Below, piece after piece: positions 1 to 30,572 of a stretch of DNA of 64,000 nt; position 1 is the first letter of the stretch; the number at the start of each line of letters is the position of its first letter. Both the position numbers and the translations under genes were made by a program. Origin of the DNA: Gadus chalcogrammus (lineage: Eukaryota > Chordata > Actinopteri > Gadiformes > Gadidae). The stretch is taken from assembly GCF_026213295.1 (NCBI RefSeq), contig NC_079422.1, positions 19,390,353 through 19,454,352 on the forward strand, written 5' to 3'. Under the pieces are notes generated by a model. That model worked only from the letters and a program-made list of their open reading frames with translations, was not told the DNA's origin and ran no database searches.

Positions 1-1561
<1,561 letters not shown>

Positions 1562-2403
1562 GGGGTCAAAGATCATCTTCTTCCAATGTAAGTGGAATGG
1601 CAGAATGCAAGAGCTGATGGGTTGTGTGTTGGAACCAAGCCTCCCGCTGTTTGTGCTGCAGACCACACATGCCAACCAGTGGTGTGTGTGTGGGTGTTAG
1701 TGTGCGTGTGTTTTGGTGTGGTGTGTGCTGGATTCTCTGTGTGTATGTGTGCGCTCGCATTTTGCAAACAAAATGATAGACGCTTGCAATAGTAAAAATA
1801 ATGACAGGGCATGCGTTCTTATTTAATTGTGCGCACACACACACACACATACAAACACACACATATTTATATAAACACACATACACACACATTTAGAGCC
1901 ATATGCAGACAGTTTTATTTTCCATGTATGCAAATATTGCCCACCAAGATACAAATTATCATTGCTTGTAATAACGTGTTTCAGTGGCTGGAATTGCTTC
2001 GTGGCTGTGAGTGTGTTAACATGAGTCAAATTGCTGCAAAAAGTCGGTGTAAAAAAACAATCTTAAGCATGGATGTGGAAATGTTTCTAGTCATCCAAAA
2101 AAAATCCAACACAATTCTCGGAATCATTAACAAAGAGGTTATGTGAACAAAAATAACAAATACAATTGCATTTATTCTTGTCAGTCATGTAACGCGATTT
2201 TTTTACGAGGACAATTATATTTCTCACGATAACTATAGCTTAGGGTTATGCAATGATTTTGATGTGGAGGCAAGGTAAAGGGAAGGGTGAGACTTTATTG
2301 GTCCTCTCGACAAATGCCTCATTAGTATGCGCCGTGTTTACCTCCCTGACTGAAGGCATGCACTATAGTGCAGGTTAAGGGTGTAAATGAAGACTAAAGG
2401 CTA

Positions 2404-3020
2404 AGGCCATATCCTTACCGAGGCCAGCTACTGATCCGACCAATGATAAGCAGCCGCTGGTAACTTGGGTGGTTGGAAATGAGAACCCTACTATTTGTTG
2501 GACCAAGGTGGGTACTCATGCGTCTAACCACCAGTTTTCGATCCAGCCAGCCGCTGGATCGAAAACTTTCTTGGCTGACAATAGTAGCACGCCGCGGCGA
2601 GACACTCACTGGAACAGTTCATGGTTTGGCTGGTCATTAGCTTTCTCGGCTAGCAACCCACTGGAACAGCTCATGGTTTCGCTGGTCATTAGCTTCCTCG
2701 GCTAGCAACCCACTGGAATAGCTCATGATTTCGCTGGTCATTAGCGTCCGGGGCTAGCAACCCATCAGAATAGCTCATGGCTTGGCTGGTCCTTAGTTCC
2801 CGGTGCTAACAAACCACTGGAAAATCCCGGCAGGTTAGTTGGCAGCCCTTGAAGCTAATGAGCAGCCAAGCCCGTAGATGATCCAGCGGGCGGCTAGGTT
2901 GGACGCATGAGTTAGCACCTTGAATGAATGATGGTCGTCCTTTCACCCCGCTGACCTCGCAGTTACCAGCCTGGCTTATCATTGGCTGATTCAGGAGCTG
3001 GGGTCGGCAAGGATATAGCC
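2404..3020. mobile_element. foldback DNA element with long diverged inverted arms
   Basis: About 150 bp at the left (from 2404, ccatatccttaccga... ccaatgataag... ctcatgcgtc) is repeated in inverted, roughly 70-75% similar form at the right (to about 3020). A 52-bp tandem repeat fills the centre. No coding capacity was seen. Ends are approximate. Confidence 0.65.
2609..2818. repeat. 52-bp tandem repeat, four units
   Basis: Units begin at about 2611, 2663, 2715 and 2767 with (g/a)gaa(c/t)ag(c/t)tcatg and contain gctggtcattagc. They form the core of the surrounding foldback element. Confidence 0.8.
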
Positions 3021-3040
3021 TCCATCGGCAACTCGTGAAA

Positions 3041-4068
3041 AAATAATCGTAACCATGAGTTCTAAAAAACCTTTTTACATTTGTCACCATAATCTTTTTG
3101 TTTACACCCAATAAAATATTTGTTCTTTTAGTTTTTATTCTTTTATAAAGAGAACCATATACACCACAAATCTAGAACTTATTTTTTATGCTGTCAATAC
3201 TTTTGGCATCAATTTCACTCCATACCTCCGTACACAAGTTCTTGCTTGATCGCTGTTTTCCAACTCTGGCATTGATGTGTTCTACAGGTGGCCATGTGCA
3301 GTGCCGAGCACCACACTGTCTCTTAATCTACATGCACACAAACACAAACTCAAACGCACACACACTTTCCAGTTTGCATGCCAAAGTTTGCAAGCAATTG
3401 CGTTAATTTGTAAGTGTTCCATCTGAAAGTTATAATTTGCACTGTTTACACTGTGTGTGTGTGTGTGAGTGTGTGTGCGTTCTATTTTGGAAAGTCTGCC
3501 AAATTTTGGCTTACCGTTTTAGCGATTGAAACCTCACCGCCAGGAATCTAAACAATTAGCCTTTTCCTAGTCCCACCCACACCAACCTGAGCATGCACAC
3601 AAGCAACACATATAAAACACACACACACACACACACCATGAGGACACTGCCGTGCCGTTAAGTGGCTGAGATTAAGAGTGTTCAGGTCCTTGATATACAA
3701 ATGGTTTGGCCCATATGGACTGAGCGCTAGCTGGAGCGCTGCCAGGCAGGTTGTGGTGGAGTCTGGAACATCTCATGTGTCAAGGCCTCATTTATCCCTG
3801 GCTACTAAATGGAAACATGCCCAGACCTGCTAGGTAGACCTGCTAGCTAAACCTGCTAGCTAAAACCTGCTGCAAAGACACAGCCTCCCACACGTAAGCA
3901 TGCCTGCATGCATGGGCACACGCAAGCACGCAAGCATGCATGCATACATACACATGCATCCACAGAAACAAACCAACATCAAATAAGCGCTGGAAAATAA
4001 TCTCTCTTTTTCTCTCCCTCTTTCTCTTTCTCTCTTTCTATACCTCTTTCTCTTTGTCTTTGGTGCCA

Positions 4069-4077
<9 letters not shown>
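3041..4077. other. intergenic, nothing recognised
   Basis: Short GT and CA runs at about 3454-3478 and 3618-3638. A gacctgctagctaaa-like word is repeated three times at about 3825-3870. No gene seen. Confidence 0.5.
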
Positions 4078-4147
<70 letters not shown>

Positions 4148-4158
4148 CTCTCTCTGTC
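4078..4158. repeat. CT microsatellite
   Basis: Nearly pure CT dinucleotides with a CT-rich shoulder from 4000. Confidence 0.92.
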
Positions 4159-4696
4159 GTTCTCGTTCTCTCTCCAACAAAGTCAAAGATGCACATTGTC
4201 ACATATAGCGTGTGAAACGGTTTAAGTTAGAAAACTCTGAGGGAAAGAAAAAGAGAGAGAGAGAGAAGAGAGGAGGGGGTGAATATAGGCCATGGGTTGT
4301 GTGCCCTAACTCAGAACAGCAGTGCTTTGATGTGACTTTCCACACTTTCATCTCGAGATTACAAGGGAGGCATGTATTGTTATGTTGTTTAAAATGTGTC
4401 CAATAGATATCAATGAATGTCTGTCCGTATTGTTCCAGCCAGTGATCAATCTCCATACGATCATTTATATATTACTGCATTTGAAGGATCTACACACTAG
4501 CCTCGTGAAGACAGAAATCACCATGAAAGATCGGAAAAAAACATTCTGTTGTGACATCTGACAATTATTTGGTCACTCAGATATAATCATCACGGCCGCC
4601 AGCTTTGCAGTTGTGCAATAAAGAAACTTTGGCCTTGTTGAAAGGAGCTTTCACATTAGGTATGTGTGTTTATGTGTGACAATGCACGCTAATGTA

Positions 4697-4820
4697 GGGT
4701 GTGTGAGTGTGTGCGTGTATGTGTGTTTGTGCGTGTGTGTGTGTGTGCGCGTGTGCGTGCGTGCGCGTTTGTGTGTGTGTGTGTGCGTTTTTGAGTGTGC
4801 ACGCGTGTGCGTGCCTGCTT
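4697..4820. repeat. degenerate GT/GC-rich repeat
   Basis: GT dinucleotides interrupted by GC and TT steps. A separate CT tract lies at 4921-4988. Confidence 0.85.
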
Positions 4821-4938
4821 AACAAAGAGTGCAATGTCTCGCTGCCTACTGGCAAATCATCTGGCCAAGAGCTGAGCAGATCAGCTCCACTCATTTAGGT
4901 CATGAAGACTGCATCTCCTTTCTCTCTCTCTCGGTGTC

Positions 4939-4993
<55 letters not shown>

Positions 4994-4999
4994 TTTCTC

Positions 5000-7486
5000 G
5001 CCCTGTCTCTTTAATTTCTGTCCGTTTCGACGTCTTCTGTCTGCTACTCTGTCTCCCTCCCTCTCTATCTGACTTCTCTATCTCCCCCTCCCTCCCTCTC
5101 CCTCTCTCTTCCCTCTAAATGTCGTCTTCTCTCTCGGTGAAAGTAGGACGGCTCGGGTTTCCTAAGCTGCGGTGCACGCACAGGGATCAAGAATAAAGGA
5201 GGGGGGGGAATAAACAATAGAGATAAAAGAGAGAGAAAAAAGCTAAATAAAGGCAATTTTTTACTTTATTCACCTACAGGAGACGACATTTCGTGGATTG
5301 AGTACTGACACTGATGTCTCAACTCAATGTGCTGGAATAGTGTTGAGATTGTTAGAATTAATGGGAAAAACAGGGAAACTGGATTATATTCTAATAATGG
5401 CATCACCGGGAAGAAATTCTTCCTAGTTCTGAACGTTTTGTACAAGTATGTGCTGTGTTATTCCGAAAAAGTACAGACATTGGCTGTCTGCTTGGTTTGG
5501 CTAGCTAGCTAGACAGTTTGGTTGGTTTGGCTAGCCTGCTTGACACCCTAATGGTGTGAGGTGTTCCCCTCCTCGGAATAGTTCTCTCGCCCAGGAATGA
5601 CTTTGTGTATGGCCATGAATCATACGGAATAGCTTCCCTTGGATATGAATAACTAATGATCTCACACACGTGTAAAAGAAAGCTTAATAGAGACACGCAA
5701 TGCTTACTTTAAATACAATACTTTAAACAACAAGCAAAACAGAAAGATCTATATTGTAAGCTGAATGGCTCTGAAATCAGTGCAACAAGCAAACATTTAT
5801 GGCTGTCATCCAGCTGCAACATGCATTTAATTATAGCTTGAAATTGTATTCATGAAGTATATAACGTCCATAATGCGGCACATTTTCCCATGGGAATGTA
5901 AGAGGAAGGTGGAGGAGGAGGCGCTTGATTAAGATTGTGTAAATGTGACCATACGCATACCTTTGCTTCCAGCGCTGCAGTACTTAGGCTGTTTGCAATG
6001 GCCCTTGACTGATAGGGGCCCTAAATACGTATTTGAACAAAAGGTTCACATTTGAAACCATTCAGTTTCCTCGTCGGACATTACAAGATGGCTGACTAAG
6101 TTTTTATGTCACATACGTATATTGTCTTCTGCTAGTAATTATGTGTGTGGGCAGAGAGTAAAGGATGTCTGGATCCATACATAAATTCATGCATGATTAA
6201 AAAGCAGAACAAATGAATTGCTAATGGTCCAAGCTAGCTAGTTAGCTTGGACCATTAGCAATTCATTTGTTCTGCTTTTTGATCATCTCGTTCTCTATTG
6301 ATAACTCGTTCTCTATTGATAATCTCTTTCGGAGAATGTCTAGCGATGCACATAATTTATTCTTGCTAAATCTATTGAGATATTTTATGGGCAATACTAC
6401 ATTTTATTACCCACTTCTGGTCAAATACATTCATATATTATGTTCGCTCTTTCACATAAATATCTGTCATAACTTGATAATTAGTGGAACGTTTACATAT
6501 GATTAGCTTACATGAGTTTATGGTTGCTCTGAATACCCTAGCTCAAACAGGCTGCAGTACACTTACCGGCCATATGTTGTTTAGCAAATGTATAACGATT
6601 GTACTACAAGAGTGCTCAAATCATACCAATGCAGTTATCTTAAATTTGAATGGATTAATTTGGTTCTAGTGAGGTGTGTTTACAGAAAATTTGCTTTATT
6701 GTGGTAGTCCGGCCAAATATTTGTTTTTTTCATTGGGCCCATATCTCTGGTTGCTCCCCTGCTTGCTAGTCCCAGAAGTTGCGAAACGATTATTTTTTTG
6801 GTAAAGAATCTTTGGGCGAATAACATAGTGTGAAATCAAAAATGTAAATTATCTCTTGGCCTGGGTTTATGAGTGAATAATTCATTTCATATTTCTGTAT
6901 ATCACTTCATACACACTATACTACACATAACGATCCATAATCAAATGTGTCTCAAAATCGTTTTTAAATGTGCTAATCCTTACGCCATACATTCCTGATT
7001 TGGGCTACGAGTTCGGAAAAATAAATGGGTTTCTGTTTGCTTTCTTTCCGAAGTAAACACAAGTTTCCACTCCATCACCACCAGTATAATGAACTTTTAA
7101 ATGCTATGCTTGAATGGGGATAAAAAAGAAAGCTGACCTCTATTCATGTTCAGCGCTGCTGAATTTGACTTGGGTGGCATCCAGGGCCTATTGGCTACCG
7201 TCATTCTCTGCCGTTATGCGAGGGCTCCGAAAGATTCCATTGTTTACAGACAGAACACGCTCTGTGGGCTAACCAACCCAACAATATGGCTGGCCTGCTG
7301 CAAAAAGACTGTTGCAGTTGCCGGGATGGGACTTGGCAGAGGGCCTAAGTATGGCACGTCACTTTGTACTGTCAATGTGCAACGGGAGCCTTGCCATCGT
7401 TTATGTAAATGTCCACTGGCAATGCACGCGTGCACACAGGCACCTACCCATGCGCGCACACACACGCACACATGCGGAAAAACACA

Positions 7487-7489
<3 letters not shown>
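5000..7489. other. intergenic, hairpin only
   Basis: AT-rich apart from CT-rich sequence to about 5115. Apart from the hairpin at 6199-6280 I see no coding or RNA gene signal. A tctattgata(a)ctcgttctc word is duplicated at about 6285-6325. Confidence 0.5.
6199..6280. repeat. perfect 38-bp inverted repeat (hairpin)
   Basis: Arms 6199-6236 and 6243-6280 are exact reverse complements around a 6-base loop. It may be a solo MITE or a palindrome born by template switching. Confidence 0.9.

Positions 7490-7563
<74 letters not shown>
7490..7563. repeat. CA microsatellite
   Basis: About 37 uninterrupted CA units. Confidence 0.95.
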
Positions 7564-7565
<2 letters not shown>

Positions 7566-7979
7566 TAGATCTCTCCATTTCTGTAATAAGTAGAACCTAA
7601 TAGATTGTTTAGTTTGGGGTTTTGTCGTCGTGTAAGGGTCTGTAATTTTTGCCAGTTAAATGAGACACTACTCTACCCCTACGCTTAAGCAAACTAACAA
7701 AAATAATGTTGGAATTATGAATGTTATTTCGAAAGAGGATGAGGACTTGTCGTTCTTAAAATCGGCCCAAATCCAGATCCAGTCATTGAAGCACATTTGC
7801 CATGTCTTCATTAATTTAAGACGCATAGATTTGCGTCATCCAAGTAGAATTATAATCCTGAAAGAATGGTGTAATGCCACTGTGTGAAGGGTATTTTATT
7901 TTCCCTTGAAAATGATATTAGTACTGAAAGATGAATGGGCTCAGCTGACTGAACAGAATTGTGGATGAGCTCCAAAAAG

Positions 7980-8083
<104 letters not shown>

Positions 8084-8089
8084 ACTCCA

Positions 8090-9450
<1,361 letters not shown>

Positions 9451-9718
9451 GTATTCGTGCGAATGTCTCTGTGTGTGCGTGTGCGTTTGTGCGTGTTTGG
9501 CATTCGTGCGCATGTCTCTTTGTGTTTGTGTGAGTGTGTGAGTGTGTGTGTCTCTGAGTTGCCCGAGGCTCCAAGTCGCTCCCAAGGGGATTACATCATA
9601 GAGCTGTTATCAGACCTGAGTCATCCGAGAGCCTGAGAGCCCCCCCTCCCCCTCCCCCACCTCCCTCCTTTCTCTCCCCCGCCCTCTGTCCCTCCAGCGC
9701 CACACAATGGGGAGCATC

Positions 9719-10145
<427 letters not shown>

Positions 10146-10942
10146 CCATGTATCGATCTATTCTATGTATTTTATTTAAATAAAATGTCATCAAAGTAAA
10201 AAATGACAAAGAACTCCAGAGAGGTAAAACACTAACTGAAGTCGATAAATGGGGTAATGGGAGTGAATCAAACAATTTCCTGGAACTGGGCCACAGAATG
10301 AGGCTATACTCATCTCCACAGGCATAATTGAGTGCAAAAATACAGATGTGCAATATAACACACATAAGTAACTTTTATTTAAAAAAGCAATATATAAATA
10401 ATCGGTTGAGGTTGAACATCTATCCATGAATCTATCTGAGAACGGACAGAAGTGTATGCCCTTGTAGGGTCCCAACCGCAAAGCGTCATTGTTGGTAATG
10501 TCAAGGTTGGGCAACATTACTCATTGTTACTTCACTGTTAAGTACACACTGGAAATCGCCTACACATGATGTCCCCTAAATAATTTAAACCTTTTTAAGT
10601 ACATGTTTTAACCTAAGATGCGTACTCGTTTGCTCTGTCCCTAACCAAACATGTTTTTAAGAATATTACTTAAGATGCATGCGCAAACACAAAATATATA
10701 AGTTGGAAGTTGCTAACAGGTTACGGTTGCACTCTGTAATGTTTGAAATGTTTACAAAACTACGTTCAAATCAAAGTAGGAATCAGTAACGTCATGGTTG
10801 CACAGGACAGATCTGGAACAGACTGAACCTTCTCCCATGTCCTACTGCCATGAATGAACTGTGTTCGTGTCTCCTCCCTCCTCATCCTCCTCCTCCTCCC
10901 TCTCCTCCTCCTCCCCCTCTTTCCTTCGCCTCATGTCAGCTG

Positions 10943-10973
<31 letters not shown>

Positions 10974-11667
10974 GACAACACACATACACACACACACCCA
11001 CACACACACACACACACACACCCACACACACACAGACACGAGTGCACGCACACAGCATGACTCAGTCTTCACCAGGGTCATTGCATGAGACAGGAAGAGC
11101 CGCCTCCTCCTACTCCTCTTCCTCCCCCCTCCTCATCCTCAGTCCTCCTCTCTCTTCACCATTCACCAAGCCATTAGCATTATTATTATTATTATGCTCC
11201 TTATGACCGAATACACGTTCCATTCAGAACCTATAAAAATAACCACTTCTTTGGGCTAAGAAACGTTCCGTCCATATACAAATGTAAGTCTTAGCATAGG
11301 TTTGCATCAAAGAGAAGGTAAGATTTCCGTTGCGGGTTCAACAATTTGGTGAGTGACTTTTTTTCACTGTCGAATGCTGGTGATTCAAGTAGCCTCAGCC
11401 TTTTTTATATTTATCTAATATTTCTGAATCAAACTCAGATTTGAAAATAAGTTGAGAAATAGAAAACAACTTGAGGAATATAAATCATTTGAACCTGGGA
11501 AGGAATTTTAAATGTCTTTCACATCTGGCCCAAAGAAGTCAGTCCTGAAATGGGCCTGGTCCGAATTTACCACAGTGTATTCACGGTGATTTGCATTGAG
11601 TTGTCACCAATCAAATGTTGGTTGAATTGAAATTAACATTGCTTTCATTGAATGAATTAGCCATGGT
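10146..11667. other. intergenic, nothing recognised
   Basis: AT-rich sequence around CCT-rich and CA-rich low-complexity DNA. An ATT run lies at about 11179-11195. Confidence 0.45.
10942..11040. repeat. CA-rich microsatellite
   Basis: CA units broken by CCA and ACAGA words, between two CCT-rich stretches. Confidence 0.9.
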
Positions 11668-12428
11668 CAGTGTTGGGGTAGTTACTCTAAAAGAGTAATT
11701 AGTTACTTATTACTAGTTACTTCTGTAAATTGTAATGAGATTACTTTACTAGCATTTGAAAAGTAACTTCACTACTTATTACTTTACTTTGCCGTTTCTT
11801 AATTTACTGTGTAGATAAATGGACAAACATCAAAGCTCTATCATCACCTTGTGTTTATTGTATACATGTATACAAAATGGCATAAAAAACCATAGGAAAC
11901 AACGCTAAATCCACAACCAACAGGATAAAGGAGGCTGTGGTGATCAATCAGTGGTCAATCAGTAGCAACAAGTTTCAAAACACAGCCTTTGGGAAACATG
12001 AGAACAAAACCAGCTTTTTTTTAGATTCATGGTCAATGAAAATATAAACCCTTTAACCAGCCTGTCTTTCTGTGTTAGCTGCACTCCAACACTTGAAAAA
12101 AGTTTTGCCTGTTTAGGCGGGGTCGGCTGCTGATCGACTCCTTCAGATGACCGGAGAGCATGATCTTTCGCCACAAGTTTTGTGTTGCCATGCTGGGCTG
12201 ACAAATGCTTGGACAGGTTGCTCATTGACTTGGCAGAAGTCGAAAGACACCTTGCGCCTGGGCACAGAGTGCATTTCACTTGAATATAAATTGAAAGTAG
12301 AGAGAATATCGCCACTGGCCGAAGCACCCTGTCTCCGTCTTCGTCTCCATCTTCATTCCCTCTCTTTCGCGCCAGCAGCTACGTCCCTCAAATCGATCGC
12401 TATGATTGGCTAACATGCCGAGGCAAGC

Positions 12429-12472
12429 ATCCTATGCCACACAAACCTGTAAAAGTTTGTGTGGCATAGGAT
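12429..12472. repeat. 18-bp-arm hairpin inside the hAT element
   Basis: Arms 12429-12446 and 12455-12472 (atcctatgccacacaaac and its complement) match perfectly around an 8-base loop. Confidence 0.85.
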
Positions 12473-12716
12473 TTCCCCTTGTTAATTTGGTTTGTGTAGA
12501 ACCAAAAATTGGTTGCTAAGGAAACCCGACATCACACTTCAGTACTCTATTGCCGGAGCATGGCTGACTCTGACCGCTACGCGGCGCTGTAGCCCTTTCA
12601 ACAAGTGGTAGTAGAGCCACCGGCTATTTACACCGACTCTGCATGTAAACACACTGACCTTAAACAAATCATAACTTTACACAAAGGCAAACACGGCTTG
12701 GGTAACGCAGGACGTT

Positions 12717-12766
12717 ACTATAGTCCAGTAAAGTAGTGTAGTTACACTACTTTACTGGACTATAGT
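12717..12766. repeat. 24-bp-arm palindrome near the hAT end
   Basis: Arms 12717-12740 and 12743-12766 are perfect reverse complements with a two-base spacer. Confidence 0.85.
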
Positions 12767-13345
12767 TAATGTAATGCGTTACTTTACTTAGTTGTCCAAA
12801 AAAGTAATATCGTTACTGTAACTCGTTACCCCCAACACTGGCCATGGTTATGCCATTACTCTGACCAACGGAAACGGTGAAAAACTAAAATTTCGACCGT
12901 TGTAATTATCTTCCAGACTTTTCAACCTGTCACGTCGTGTGCAAGTGCGAAAGGGGGTCCTGTTTAACCGCGTACGAGGAGGGGCCACCTTGAACCACTC
13001 ATTCATGTGTCTTAGCACCAGCTAGCTAGCTACACCGGCTAGCTACAGCTAGCTATGCCGGCTGGGCCCCAGCACTTTGGCTGGACGTCAGGGTGGGCTG
13101 GGGGTGGGGGTTTTCCCCGCTGGCCGTGACGTGACGGAAGGTGTGTCAGCTGGGGACGTGTGAGTGTGTGCGTGCGTGCGCTCATGCGCGTGGGAGAGGT
13201 GGGGGTGGTCCGAGGGTGGGAGAGACAGCTGTCTGGGTGAGATAAATGGTTTAACACAGTAGGAGTCATTCACTGTCCACATTCTACTGGTGTGTGTCAC
13301 TGGCCGGTTTCTGTTCCTCCCCCTCCCCCAACCTGGCCTCTCTCT

Positions 13346-13347
13346 GG

Positions 13348-13401
<54 letters not shown>

Positions 13402-13567
13402 CCCTCTTTCTTGCTCTCTCTTTCTCTTTCCATTTCTGTCCCTCTCTCTCTCCCCCCCGTTTCCTTTCCTCTTTCTCTCTTTCGTTTTCTCTCTCCCCAT
13501 GCAATCTTCCTCGACCGAGCACCTACTTGCGTGACTATGCGTGTTTGCCCCCCCCCCCCCCCCCCCC
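13346..13567. repeat. CT microsatellite, pyrimidine tract and 20-C run
   Basis: Pure CT at about 13350-13399, then pyrimidine-rich sequence, then an uninterrupted C-run at 13548-13567. Confidence 0.9.
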
Positions 13568-13884
13568 AGCGCTCTTTCCAGACCTCACCATTTCTCTCCC
13601 CTCCCCCACCACACACTCACACACACAGACTCTCTCTCTCACTGAATTCAGCCTAGAGTCGTGACGTGACTGCACCTGTAGATTCAGAGAAAGATAGATT
13701 GATAGATAGATAAAAATGAATGATTTGTGGATATCTGATCAGGGTGTGTGTGGTTGGCTGGTTGTGGTTGTGTGTGCGTGTGTGCGCGTGTGCGTGTATG
13801 TGTGTTGATGCACGTCTCTCTGACTCTTCATGAGAAAGACCCAAGTTTTCCCCTTTTTGTTCAGTTGAGGGGAAGAATGTTGGC

Positions 13885-14040
13885 ACACGGTGTCTGTGTG
13901 TGTGCGTGTGGGTGTGTGAGTGTGTGTGTGTGTTCTGTGTGTGCGTGCGTGTGGGTGTGTGTGTGTGTGTGCGTGTGGGTGTGTGTGTGTGCGTGCGTGG
14001 GGGTGTGTGTGTGTGTGCGTGGGGGGCGGGTGTGTGTGTT
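13885..14040. repeat. degenerate GT repeat
   Basis: GTGTGTGC/GTGGGTGT units over about 150 bp, then purine-rich sequence to about 14230 and a CT/CCT-rich tract at 14345-14570. Confidence 0.88.
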
Positions 14041-15099
14041 TGGGGAGGAGGGCAAAGTTCAAGTGCTCCAGGTTAGTTTTATTTCATTTGCTCTGTAATG
14101 AGTCTTGTTCCTGGGGAGGGGGTTCAAAGTCATGCCACAGAGCGGGGGAGACGATAAGACGAAGTGAGAGATTGAAGGGGGGGAGAGAAGGGGAAATAGA
14201 GAGAGAGGGGGGAGGGGGAGGAAGAAAACTGTAGATAACGAGACAAGGCCCTCCCATCCAACAGGGCTGTTAGCTGAAGAGGAAAAGCAAAGAAACTGGA
14301 TTTGATATTTTCAATACAGCTCCCTCCTTCCTTGTTCATGTGCTCTTCCTCTTCTTTCTCTCTCTGTTTCTCTCTCTTTCCCCCCTCTCTCCCATTCTCT
14401 CTCCCCTCCCCCTCTCTCTCTCTCTCTCCCCCCACTCTCTCTTCCCTCTCTCTCTCACTCTCCCCTCTCTCTCACTCTCCTTCCCCTTCTCTCCCTCTCC
14501 CCCCACTCTCTCTCTCTCCCCTTTCTCTCTCTCCCCTCTCCCTCACTCTCCTTTCTCCCTCTCACTTTAAGGTTTTAAAAAAACGTGTACAGCTGAGATC
14601 TTCGCGAGAGCCGCCTGAAAAAGTAGCCTGTGTGTCTTTGCATGACTGTGCGTCTGTATAGTGGTGCCTCCCTGCTTGTGTACACTTGAGTGTGTTTGTG
14701 TGTGTGTGTGTTTTGCCTGTGTGTATGTGGCTGTATATGTGTGTATTTTGCCTGTGTGTATGTGAATGCCTGGGTGTGTGTGTGTGTGCCTGTGTGTGTG
14801 TGCGTGTGCGCGCCGGGTCTGAGTGCTTAGGTCTGTGTGGGAATGATTACATCAGCCTGCTGCAGCCTTATGATTGGTCGGTGAGCGTGTGGTTTGATTC
14901 ACTGTGCCTGGGAGCCCGTGGCTGAGGCTGTAACCCTTTGTGAGGGAGGGAGGGAGGGAGGGGAGGGAGAGAGACACACAGACACACAGAGCGAGGGGGA
15001 AAGAGAGAGAGAGAGCGAGAGAGAGGGAGGGAGAGAGAGAGAGGAATAGAAACCGAGACTAGAGAGAGGGAGAGAGAGTGGGAGAAAGACAGAGTTGTC

Positions 15100-15562
15100 A
15101 GACACAACCGGCACAAGGAGCTCTCTGCTGTACTGTACCCTAGCCACCGGTAGCCACCGCTCCTCTCTTTCCAGCTGACACTTTGGGCTGTCTCGTTTCG
15201 CGTCGGAACCGGTTTCCAGGTCACACAGCGCAGCCGGCACGCTAACACACAGAGTGTCTCCGAGGAGGTTGAGAGGACCTTACTCCAGGCTATGTGTGAC
15301 AGGTAGCATCGCTGCTGCTGCTGTCAGGTGCCTACGTTGCTTCCCGTCCTCCCTCCAACCAGACTGGATTTACATTGAGTCTTTTTCCTTCCTCTGTTGG
15401 CTGGTGTCAGCGTGGAGGGAAGTGGGCTGCGCAGGGGGGGGGGTCCTGTCTTAGCAACTGTGTGAGTGTGCGTGGGGGAAAAGGGAGCTCGCTCCAGCAA
15501 GAGAAAGATTACAGAAAATGCCTTCATGTTCTCCTGACTGCTGCCTTTTGCCAGCAGTTGAG
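15100..15562 (+). promoter_or_regulatory. candidate promoter and 5' exon (possibly grb10)
   Basis: CpG-richer sequence after a GA-rich stretch, with no TATA box. A possible exon ends at 15562 before a strong donor gtaaga. It contains an ATG at 15518 that opens 15 codons to the donor (MPSCSPDCCLLPAVE), which does not match the Grb10 N-terminus. It could be a 5' UTR exon of grb10, 2.1 kb upstream of the RA exon, or unrelated. Confidence 0.3.

Positions 15563-30572
<15,010 letters not shown>

Larger units (their letters stand above)
11668..12840 (-). mobile_element. decayed hAT transposon with 8-bp target duplication
   Basis: The ends are inverted (cagtgttgggg at the left, cccccaacactg at the right). 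The flanks are a perfect 8-bp direct repeat, gccatggt, at 11660-11667 and 12841-12848, the hallmark of hAT insertion. Inside, the minus strand encodes a BED-type zinc finger (about 12180-12280) with VKCTLCPGARCLSTSAK and SNLSKHLSAQHGN, followed by truncated transposase debris. The catalytic core is absent, so it could move only in trans. Confidence 0.9.

Noticed and set aside
7146..7568. 140-codon frame ending in a His/Thr repeat
   Set aside because: The non-repeat part matches no family I recognise and runs into the CA microsatellite.
13000..13060. Repeated agctagct words as a regulatory array
   Set aside because: Short low-complexity palindromes common in this window, with no supporting context.
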